Translations under genes and position numbers: made by a program
From: Rhinopomastus cyanomelas
Lineage: Eukaryota; Chordata; Aves; Bucerotiformes; Rhinopomastidae
Assembly (NCBI GenBank): GCA_013400115.1
Contig: VXBP01004465.1
Location: 62,001-126,000 of the forward strand
DNA: 64,000 nt
Direction: 5' to 3'
In this document: positions 24,801-34,100 of the stretch, piece by piece
Layout of the letters: each line of letters opens with the position of its first letter
Numbering within the stretch: position 1 is the first letter of the stretch
Notes under the pieces: model-generated
Seen by the model: only the letters and a program-made list of their open reading frames with translations
What the model was told of the DNA's origin: nothing
Databases searched by the model: none

Positions 24801-25579
24801 GAAGGGAGGCTGTAGTCAGGTGGGGGTCTGATTCTTCTCCCAGGCAGCCAGCACCAGGATGAGAGAGCAGGGCCTGAAGCTGCCAGGGGAGGGTCAGGTT
24901 GGATGTTAGGAAGCCCTTCCTCATGGATAGGGACATCAGAGCCCAGGGCAGTGGTGGAGTCCTCATCCCTGGAGGTGTTGCAGGCCAGCCTGGCTGTGGC
25001 CCTGAGTGCCCTGGTCTGGCCAGTGTGATGACGTTAGGTCCTGGGCTGGGCTGAATGATCTGGGATGACTGTAACTGAACTCAAGGCTTCTTTAAGAGAA
25101 GGACAGTGCAGCTCTCTTCCAAGAACGAGTTCATTCCATGATTTTAGTTGATGTAATGTTGTGGGTGGCAATGTTTTAAAGACTTCACCCAGGAAACATT
25201 GCAGCTGCCCTTGTTCACACTAACTGTGACCCTGCAGGCTGCAAAGTGTTACCGATGGAGCACCCAGCTGCTCAGGCAGCCCCTTTGCACTTCTCTCCCA
25301 GGTATGTGCTGCTTGATTTTCCAGTCCAACAACTCTCCTTCGTTGCCACCTTCTGTTTTGCAGGTGACTTTTATGTTGCTTGACCAAAATAACAGGGAGC
25401 ACATCATTGACGCCTTCCGCCCGGACCTGACTTCTGCCTCGTTCCAGAGACCAGTGAACGAGATGAATGTAGCCAGTGGCTGCCCCATGTTCCTCCCTCT
25501 GTCCAAACTGCAGTCACCCAAGTTTGCCTATGTGAAGGAGGACACTCTTTTCCTGAAATGCATTATAGAAACCAATTAG
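12843..25579 (+). CDS. TRAF1: TRAF1, TNF receptor-associated factor 1, RING-containing form (10 coding exons)
   Basis: Cytoplasmic adaptor that binds TNF-receptor-superfamily tails and TRAF2 and modulates NF-kB and JNK signalling. Coding exons: 12843-13051, 13955-14039, 17550-17648, 19280-19441, 21371-21442, 22185-22253, 22718-23149, 23725-23902, 24444-24592, 25364-25579. All phases agree, giving 556 aa. The start is the first ATG, directly after an acceptor; the PDENEFPFG motif at 18-25 is shared with human TRAF1. Order: C3HC4 RING (C41, C44, C56, H58, C61, C64, C77, C80), TRAF-type zinc fingers about 105-235, coiled coil about 320-400 (VFENIVAVLNKEVE), and MATH/TRAF-C about 405-553 (FYTAKYGYK, LNGDGTG, DAFRPDL). 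Human TRAF1 is 416 aa and lacks the RING, so this is the longer ancestral-type architecture. Introns carry CR1 copies. Confidence 0.97.
13216..13793 (+). mobile_element. CR1 LINE in TRAF1 intron
   Basis: About 580 bp from the agatcaggagaggttctcc block to the tail; the ORF2 C-terminal frame is open for about 89 codons from 13332. Confidence 0.9.
14223..14700 (-). mobile_element. CR1 LINE in TRAF1 intron, reverse orientation
   Basis: Reverse tail (atcacagaatcacagaacattagg) through ctccccagcagctccgtgtccttct, about 480 bp. Confidence 0.9.
17057..17408 (-). mobile_element. CR1 LINE in TRAF1 intron, reverse orientation
   Basis: Tail cacagaatcacagaacattagg to the tcagtctccatttctt block. It ends about 140 bp before the TRAF1 exon at 17550. 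Confidence 0.9.
17764..18140. mobile_element. cluster of three CR1 fragments
   Basis: Two reverse-strand 3' ends (17764-17918, older class with aaccatcaaggttggaaaagaac; 17923-18060, younger class) are followed by a plus-strand 3' end (18064-18140, ggtcccttccaatccctaatgtctgtgattcc). The younger pair forms a fold-back whose loop is the ctccagtgaaggagactcc segment. Confidence 0.8.
18755..19238 (+). mobile_element. CR1 LINE with tandemly duplicated 3' end
   Basis: ORF2 C-terminal remnant, then two 76-bp 3' modules (ctaggggatcctg at 19078 and 19154). The tail ends about 40 bp before the TRAF1 exon at 19280, so it contributes close upstream intronic sequence to that acceptor. Confidence 0.9.
20367..20387 (+). 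repeat. (TG)n microsatellite
   Basis: About ten uninterrupted TG dinucleotides in a TRAF1 intron. Confidence 0.9.
23289..23372 (-). mobile_element. CR1 LINE 3' tail
   Basis: cagaatcacacagcactggggactggaaggg through ccacccgccacagcaggatcacc, in the TRAF1 intron after the 432-nt exon. Confidence 0.75.
24700..25075 (+). mobile_element. CR1 LINE, older class, in TRAF1 intron
   Basis: gaaggagaggctgagggagctggggg, ORF2 C-terminal remnant, then agtggtggagtcctcatccctggagg and a diverged tail (tgatctgggatgactgt). Confidence 0.82.
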
Positions 25580-26399
25580 CACAGCTGGAAAGGCAGTAAG
25601 TCACCCCCGGCATGTCATCAGTTTACAAGGAAAAACAGTCAGCCATCAGCCTGAGATCTTCTGTTCGTTTTCCTATGCATGTGACATCCAGAGAGCCTGA
25701 GCCTATACCCTCTGGAACCCCTTCCCACCAGCTGAAGAGGCTCCCTGTGGAAGCAGCTCACACCCTCCAGCCCCCCCAGGTTAATGCTGAGCATTCCCCA
25801 TCCCAGGGCTGTGCACTCCCTTTCCTAGGGGTGCGGGGTGAGGACCTGCCAGCAGCCCTGCTCTGGGCTTTTCACTGTTTCCCCACCAGAGATGGGGGCA
25901 CGAGGCACCAGCTGGGTGTCCCTGTGCTTAGTGATGACCCTGCCAGCAGCGAGTTGTGGGTGACAGCTCCGCTTCCTTGTACCAGATGATTGATTTCTTA
26001 CTATTTCTTCTAGAGCTCTGTGCAGAGACCTTCTACTGCATCAGCAGTGGGTAACCAGGTTGCTCCGTGCCCTGGGGAAAGGACCCCAGGGCTCTCCAGA
26101 GCAGTTGTCTGAAGTGTCAGACATGAGTGTTTTTAGTCCCTGCCTGTCCAGGAAGGATTAAGGACTCCTCCAGAGCTTCAGCTTAAAACGTTCAGTGACT
26201 TCTTGAACCTTCCAGGCAAGTGACTTACTAGAGCGATGGATCAGCTTTTGATTTGCATAATTCTTCGTACGTGTTGATGTTTAAATCTTCTCAAGAGCTA
26301 CAATAGCTGGAAATGATTTGTGTTTATAAGCAGAGGTGAGGAAGGAATGATTGTCGTCATTTAAGCAAGTCAAGCTTGGAAACAGCTGAGTATGTGCAG

Positions 26400-26613
26400 A
26401 GGTGAAGTGCTGCACCCTATTCTGGGAAGAAGTTCTTCCTCCAAAGGGTTATCAAACACTGGAACAGGCTGCCCAGGGCAGTGGTGGAGTCCCCATTCCT
26501 GGAGGGGCTGAAATGACAGGTAGACCGGGTGCTGAGGCACAGGGGTCAGTGCTGGGTCCAAGGCTGGACTGGATGATCTTAAAGGTCTCTTCCAGCTAAA
26601 GAGATTCACTGAT
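26400..26613 (+). mobile_element. CR1 LINE 3' fragment in the TRAF1 3' UTR region
   Basis: gggaagaagttcttcctccaaaggg through ggatgatcttaaaggtctcttcc. It probably lies within the transcribed 3' UTR if 27297 is the polyadenylation signal. Confidence 0.78.
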
Positions 26614-27296
26614 TTGCTGCCTTCATTCCACCACAGCAGTGGCAGAGCTGAGCTGGGGTTGGGCTCCAGCAGACCATGAGCTGCTCTGTGGAATGGGGAG
26701 ACCAGCTAGGAACAATCCCAGAGGGCCTGATCCTGCAGGCAGAGGCAGGTGCCCAGGTAGAAGCGAGAGGCCAGGAGTCTCTTCCTTTTCCTGTGGCCCA
26801 GCTGGGAGCACGAAGTGCTGGCGCCTGCGCCCACTGCGTGAGAAAGGAGAGGAGGAACCATTTGTCCACTCCTGTTCTGCACACCATGGAAACCACAGCC
26901 ATCTGCTGAGGTGTCACGAGCTGCGAGTAACCCCCGGCCCTGCTGACGCTGCACCAAGAGCTTTCTCAGATCTCTCCATCTCGACAGCATCCTTCCAAAT
27001 ACTGAGTTGTGATGAGGCATCACATTGCACCAACAGCCCTGCTCCGCAAACAAGCTGGGAGCTTGTCTGGGGAGGAACTGGATATTCTCTGCCATCACAA
27101 ACAGAGTCTGGCTGTCTGCACTCTGTCTTCCCCGAGTGAAATGCTCTTTCAGGGACAGAAGGCTGTTTTTCCAGTAAGGTGCCAGCCCTGTAACCTCTCG
27201 GGAGTAACAGCTCTGAGCTCACTGCTGTTTGTGGCTGGGTCAGGGCTCTATTTATCACCCTCATTCACATTTTCTTACTATCTTATTTATTTCCTA

Positions 27297-27302
27297 AATA
27301 AA
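27297..27302 (+). terminator. TRAF1: candidate TRAF1 polyadenylation signal
   Basis: AATAAA in an AT-rich stretch 1.7 kb after the TRAF1 stop. Use of this site is inferred. Confidence 0.5.
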
Positions 27303-27500
27303 ACTCCTTCACTTAAAATAGATTTGCCTGTTATTTTCACTGTGAAACAGGGAAATGAGCAACTTCAGAGTGGAATTTGCTTCATCCCTGCCTGAGCTTT
27401 CCCTGCCCCTCGCTGCCCTTGGAGCTGTTTTCCACACTGGGATTTGATTTGCCGCTTCTATCGCACCAGGCACTGACTTTCCGTGGCAGCTTCTTATTTC

Positions 27501-27610
27501 ACAGAATCATAGAACGTCAGGGATGGGAAGGGACCTCGAAAGATCATCCAGTCCAATCCCCCTGCCACAGCAGGATCACCTAGACCAAGTCACACAGGAA
27601 CAGACCCAGG
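27501..27610 (-). mobile_element. CR1 LINE 3' tail
   Basis: cacagaatcatagaacgtcagggatggg through gatcacctagaccaagtcacacaggaacag. Confidence 0.82.
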
Positions 27611-28611
27611 CACCCCCAGGAGCTGCAGATCTTCACTCCAGCTCACACCAGCGTCAAGGTTCCACAAGGGCTCCATTAATCCAGAACTTGGGCGCCTGTA
27701 GGAGCGAACACTCAGGAGCTCTTCGCAAAGACAGGTGAAAAAACCCCGATGGGATTCAATTGACCCTAAATAAACACCGAAAGGAGATGCCACCCAACCA
27801 CTAAACACTCTTCCTTTTAAACACAGGGCTGGCATCAGCCAGATCGTGCTGCTCCGCCGCGCATGACCGTGTCCGTGTGGAATGCACCGAGCTGCCACGG
27901 GGCCTTCCAGACACGGGGCTCCGCTCCAGGCTCCGGCGTTCCTGGAACAGGCTCCTTCCAGCTACAGAACTGTCCGGATGAGGGAACCGGGGACACTGGG
28001 CAAGCAGCTGAAACAGGAGCGATAACAGTTCTCTGACCCCGCAAAGCTCTTCCTCATGACTTGTTCCTGCAAATCCTTGTGAGTCCTTCCTGCAGATCCT
28101 CACAGGTCCTTCCTGTATCCCCCTTCCCATAGGAGGTTTTGTCCCAGGGCAGCTCTCCTGTGCTCCCTCCACCAGCAGGTGATGGGTTTGGGGTGCCTTG
28201 TGCATGCCAGAGGGTTCTCAGTGAGGTTACCCCCACCCACACTCCACGTGAACTCGGTCCCAAGTTAGATTTACTTGTCACCTCACCCTCCTCCCCACAG
28301 CAGATGACCCAGAGCCTGCAAACACAAAGCACAGAGGATGGGGCCATGAGAACGTTCCCCATTCACTGCTCCCCCAGCACCACACGGGGACAGACTGGGA
28401 ACGGACCTGCCCTGTGAGCAGAGCAACCCCTAAGTGGTGGTCAAACCCTGCACCTCCAGCCACCGTCCAGGGGAGGTTTATGGTGCTGAGTGGTGACTCA
28501 GGGCTGAAGGCACCGTGACTCACTGCAGAGCTCAGCTGGCTCTGGGATGGCATCGGGCTCCCTGCAAAGGTGCAGAACAGGGATCCAGTTTCCGTTTGCT
28601 TGCCGTGGGGT

Positions 28612-28655
28612 GTGGGCACAGCCTGGCACAGCCTGGCATGGCCTGGCACAGCACA
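28612..28655 (+). repeat. short decameric tandem repeat
   Basis: Four to five copies of a ggcacagcct unit with one variant (ggcatggcct). Confidence 0.75.
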
Positions 28656-28899
28656 CTGAGCCCCTACCTGCCACCTTCTTCACACTGCACTGGGCTTTGC
28701 TTTACACCCAGAGAGCAGAGCAGCCCGGCAGCACCCACTTCCCACCCCATTCTCACCCATGGCATCACTCGCCCGCTGCCACGGAGCAGCTGCCCTACAG
28801 GGACCAGAGATTCTGGTGTTTTATGGGCAAAGCTCAATGAAAACAGCGATTCCTGAGACGACAGAACCTCAGGGCAGGTGTCGAAGGGGCGTTTCAGCG

Positions 28900-30620
28900 C
28901 TGGGCTGGTGCCCGGGGAGCTGCTCAGCGGTGGCAGCCGCCCCGGGGCGCCCCATCGATTACATCCCGCTCCTGCCCCGGGAAGCGGCTTCTGGGCTGCC
29001 TGAGGAGGCCTGGAAACGCTCCGGGGGTTTGGCAGCGCTTTGCAGCAAACAGCGAACCCTTCGCGACTCCTTCTTGGCCCCAGCGGCAGCGTTTTTGCGG
29101 CGGGGGATCCTCACCGCGGAGGTTCGTGGAAGGGCCACCCCCGCTTCTAGGAATCGCAGCGAGCACCGGCTGTTCCCTCGCGTGGGGCGACGCCGTGTGT
29201 CGGACACCCCGGGGTGCCCCAAGGCGGGCGGAGGGTGCCAGGGTAGCACCGGGTGGCAGAGCTCTGTCTGGGGGTGATGGCTGCCCCTGGGGTGCCGCAG
29301 GGATGCGAGTGCAGAGAGCTGGGGGGTGATGCCGCGCGTGGGGAGGCGGTAGCAGTCACCCCACTGCTAGAAGGGGTGGCAGGAGGTGCCTCGCAGGGGG
29401 AGGGAGCAGGGACTGCAGTGGGGAGCTGCAGGTACCCACGGACGGGGTGGCAGGAACCCCTTGGGGGGCATCAGTGGGTACCACATGGGGGGCAGCAGCA
29501 GGAACTCCTGGGTCAGACGAGGAGGTCGCAGGTACCGGGAGTGCCCTTACATTGGGAGTCCCCTTGCTTTGGGGGTGCCCTTTAGCTGTGGGGTGCCCTT
29601 GAACTTGGGGTGCCATTACAGAGGTGGTGCCACACCGGGGGTAGCAGGTACTGGGGAATCCCTTACACCGGGGGTGCCCTCAGCCTGGGGGGCAGTCCCG
29701 TTGCCCAGGGAGTGCCCTCGTAAAGGAGGGTCCCCTTGCTCCGGGGATGCCCGTCAGCAGCAGGTACCAGGGGTGCCCTTACACGGGGGGGTCCCTTTGC
29801 CCCGAGGGTGCCCGTCAGCCGGGGGGTAGCAGGTACCAGGGGTGCCCTTACACCGGGGGTCACTTTGCCCCGAGGGTGCTCTTGAACCGGAGGGTCGCGT
29901 TCCCCCGGGGATGCCCTTAAACGGGGATCCCGTTGCCCCGGGGGGTTCCCGCGCCCCCCGGCCCCGCTCCGCCGCGGTCGGCACCTCCCGGCCGGCCCGG
30001 TGGGAGGCGGCGGGGGCGGCCCCGCGCTAATTGCATAAGCGGGACGTCAATGCCCGCGGGAGGGAGGCGCGGGGGAAGCGCGGGAAGATGGCGGCGCCCC
30101 GCACCCGGCCCCCGCCACACGCTGATGTCCGCCCGGGCGGCCGCTGACCCCGCACCCTCGCCCCCGCGCAGCACCGACGGGGCGGCAGCGGCAGCGGTAG
30201 GAGGCAGCGCCCGAGGGGGGCTGCGGGTGCCGGAGGGGGTTGCGGGGCAGTGCGGGATTGGGGTGTGTGGGGGGGCGCAGTTCGGGGCGGGAGCGGCGGT
30301 GGCTTTGAACGAACCAATGGCGGAGGCTCCGCGGGCGCTGCCCCCGGCAGGTGCCGTCGGGGTTTCCCCGGGGCTCGGTGCCCCCCAGCCCGGTTCGCTG
30401 GGACCCCCTTACCCGCTCCTTCTCCCTTTCGTAACCGCTGCCGGGCTGGCGCTGGGACGGGTCGCAGCTCGCCGCTCGCCGAAGCGGCTCCCGACAGCCC
30501 CGCTGGGGGGTTTCGGGGGGTTTGGGGGGTTCTCTTTAAGGTTTAAGGGAGATTCGGTCGCTCCTGCCCGCTCCGGACGGCTCCGGGGCTGCGCTCGCAG
30601 CACGAGGGTGTTTCATGGGG
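28900..30620 (+). promoter_or_regulatory. PHF19: CpG island and promoter region of PHF19
   Basis: Strongly GC- and CpG-rich. It contains a CRE-like GACGTCA (30043-30049), a YY1-type AAGATGGCGGC (30085-30095), a plausible non-coding exon 1 ending at 30196 (donor cagcg|gtagga), and a CCAAT box near 30314. The coding exon begins with an acceptor at 31140 and an 8-nt leader, which supports a non-coding first exon. Where transcription starts is not provable here. Confidence 0.65.
29540..29940 (+). repeat. G-rich degenerate minisatellite upstream of PHF19
   Basis: Many variants of ggggtgcccttac-accggggg, about 20-25 bp each, interspersed with agcaggtacc. Runs of three to six G are frequent on the plus strand. 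Confidence 0.75.
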
Positions 30621-31148
30621 TCACGGTGGGGGAGCGTGAAAAAGGTGGGGGAAGGATAACTTCGGGTTAGTTTGAGTGATGCCGGCGCTGACCCTGTTCA
30701 GCAGGGGCTGGTGCCTTCTGCTCTCAGATCCCAGCGTGGCCCTGGGCTGTCACCGCCCCCTGTGGGGCTGCTTCGGGGACACTCCCGTGGGTTTGGGGTT
30801 GTGGGGATCTGCTGGGAAATGAGGGCTTAAAACTCACCTTCGGTTTAAGGCTCTTTTCCATCAGCCATCCGGTCCCAAGGCTGAGCCTGCGCAGGGCTGT
30901 GCTGTGTCCCTGTCCCCCAAACAGCGGGAGCTGAGGCAGGTGAAGGGTTAATTAACTGTTGCTCAGCCTTGGCAAAGACTGGGGCTGCTGCCTTTGACTT
31001 CCCTGCTTGTCCCCACTCGTTTTGTGGGTCCTGAGCTCCCACTGCTGGGGCTCAGCCAGCCCTGGGTTTGGTGGTCCTGGGCACCCTGGGGTGACGGGCA
31101 CAGCACAGGGACAGGGTGACAGGTGCAGGGTCCCCTCCAGGGCTGCCC

Positions 31149-34100
31149 ATGGAGACGGCCAAGCTCAACCCCATCATCCGGGATGTCTACGCGGCTGCTG
31201 GCCGGGTCCAGCAGGCACCGGCCACCGCCTTGGCGCGGAGGAGCAGCAGCTGCCGAGAGCTCATGGTCCGCCTGACGGAGGGTCAGTACGTGCTGTGCCG
31301 CTGGACCGACGGGCTCTACTACCTCGGGAAGATCAAAAGGGTAAGGAGGGCACCCAAAGGGGCGGGGTGGGCACCCAAAGTGTAGCTAGTGCTGTTCCCC
31401 GGGTTGGCTCACAGCAGCAGACCAGGGCTGCGACATGTCTTTGGTCATCAGGGCATGTTGGGCTGATACCCCTGGGTATCCCACCCCAAACCCAACTGCC
31501 CACAGCCTCGAGAGTCAGGGGCAGCCACCAGGGAGAAGAGGGCAGCGCTGGGAGTGGGAGCTGATGCCCGCTGGTTCTTCCTTCTCTCTCCTCGCAGGTG
31601 AGCGGCTCCAAGCAGAGCTGCCTCGTCACGTTTGAGGACAACTCCAAGTACTGGGTCCTCTGGAAGGACATCCAGCATGGTGAGTGTTGCTCCATCCTCC
31701 CTTCCCACTGCTGTGCCAGGGGGTTCTGCCTGGCACCAAGGGGCCATGGCTGTGCCCTGTGCTCTCATGAGACCCTGCCTGGAGTCCTGTGTCTGGTGCT
31801 GGAGCCCCCGGCATAAGAAGGACTGTTGGAGCGGGTCCAGAGGAGGCCACGAAGATGATCAGAGGGCTGGAGCCCCTCTGCTGTGGGGACAGAGAGACTT
31901 GGGGTTGTTCAGCCTGGAGAACAGGAAGGCCTGGAGACACCTCCTAGTGACCTTCCAGTACCTGAAGGGGCTGCAGGACAGCTGAGAAGGGCTTTCTACA
32001 AGGGACTCTAGCGATGGGATGGGGGGAAAAGGCTTTAATCTGCAAGATGGGAGATTCAGATTAGAGATCAGAGGGAAATCCCTCCCTGTGAGGGAGCTGA
32101 GGCTGCCCAGGGAGGCTGTGGCTGCTCCATCCCTGGCAGTGTCCAAGAGCAGGCTGGATGTGGCTCTGGGCAACCTGGTCTGGGGAGAGGTGTCGCTGCC
32201 CGTGGCAGCAGGGGGTTGGCACTGGGCGACCTCTGGGCTCCCTGCCAACCCAACCCGTTCTCCGATGCTCCGATTCCGTGCTCTCCACCCCTGCCACCCC
32301 CATCCCGCAGCTGGTGTCCCCGGGGAGGAGCCCAAGTGCAACATCTGCCTGGGAAAGACGTCGGGTCCGATGAACGAGATCCTCATCTGCGGGAAGTGCG
32401 GGCTGGGTGAGTGTGGGCGCAGCCCGCCCCGGGGGCTGAGACACCCCCGCCGTGGTCCGGCCACCCTGGTGGTGCTGACACCGAGCTGCCCACAGGGTAT
32501 CACCAGCAATGCCACATCCCAGTGGCGAGCGGAGCCGAGAGCCCGCTGGGGACACCCTGGTTCTGCCGCCGCTGCATCTTCGCGCTGGCCGTGCGGGTGA
32601 GCGGGGCTGGGGCCGCCCGGGATGTGACCCCTCCACCCTCGACCAGCTGTGCTGACCCTGGCCCCACTCGACCCCACAGAAGGGGGGTGCCCTGAAGAAA
32701 GGAGCCATCGCCAGGACGCTCCAAGCCGTCAAGATGGTGCTGTCCTACAACCCCGACCTGCTCGAGTGGGACTCCCCGCACCGCACCAACCAGCAGCAGT
32801 GCTACTGCTACTGCGGCGGCCCCGGCGAGTGAGCCCCTGCCTGCGGGACCGGGGGCGTGCGTGGGGCTGGTGGGGAAAAGCATCCACAGAGGGTGGGGAG
32901 GGTTTTTTCCCCCTCCCCGAGAGAGAAGTCTCCGGCTTGTCCCTGGAGCTGCTGGCTTCGCTGCCTCTGCTGTCGGGGTCTCCACTCCTGGAAGCACTGT
33001 GGGTGCCAAAAGCTGATGTTGGGGGACAGAGCTTGTTTCCCTGGCTGGGGGGGTCCTGAGTGTGGGAGGGGGCTGGGGTGATGGCAGCCGCGCGCTGCCC
33101 CCTCCATCGCCCGCCTCCTCTCCCTGCCCAGGTGGTACCTGAAGATGCTGCAGTGCTGCCGCTGCCGGCAGTGGTTCCACGAAGCCTGCACCCAGTGCCT
33201 CAGTGACCCGATGATGTTCGGGGACCGGTAGGGCCCCCGTCCCTTCCGCCCTTCCCTGGACTGCTGCTGCCTCCCCAGGACGTGGTTCCACCCTCCCCGG
33301 GGCAGGCGGGTGGCCCCATGGCACGGAGCTGTGGTGGCACCCAGAGCACCCTTCTCACCCCCCCGCCAGCCCCAGGACTCCCCCTTCCCGCTGTTTTCCA
33401 GGTTCTACATGTTCTTCTGCTCCGTGTGCAACCAGGGACCCGAGTACATCAAGCGCCTGCCCTTGAGATGGTGAGGAGCAGCCCCGGTGCCTTTGGGACA
33501 TCCTGGGGTGGCCATGGGCCACTGAGCTGGCTGGATCCTGGAGCTGCTGAGCCCCAGGTGCCAGCCCCAGGCCTGGGTTGTGGTGCTGAGAGCTCGCTGA
33601 GCATCAGGAGCTCTTTGAGCAGCTCCTCGGTCTTTCCGTCCCGGGGAAACCCTTTAGGATCTGTAGTTTGGGTTCTGTTCTCCGAGGAGAAGGGGTAAAA
33701 CCCTGCTGGACAGCTGGAGCTATGGAACTGCCTTCACGTGGGAAGGAGCCCCCCAGCTCCCAAACCCAACTGGGGCTGGTTAAAGGGCTGCAAAACTGGC
33801 CGTTCGTCCCGGCAGCGGCACCTCCTCCTGCTCCCGGGCTCAGGGCTCTCGGTGTTTGGGGTCCCCGTGGCTGTGGGCAGTGTCCCAGCCCTTCTCAGAG
33901 CTCTGGGATGTGGGTCCCAGCTGGGCTGCCTCACTGGAGGCTGTGGGAGTGGTCCCAGCCCTGCCTGGAGCATCGTGGGGGGCTGCTGAGCCTCTCCCCG
34001 TCCCGTTCACTCCCGCAGGGTGGATGTTGTCCACCTGGCCCTCTACAACCTGGGGGTCCAGAGCAAGAAGAAATACTTCGACTTCGAGGAGATCTTGGCC

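Larger units (their letters stand above)
27303..28900. other. intergenic spacer between TRAF1 and PHF19
   Basis: Holds a CR1 tail and a short decameric repeat (28612-28655, ggcacagcct units); otherwise unique sequence. ORFs up to 134 codons are present, but none shows a known family signature or a convincing exon structure. Confidence 0.6.
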
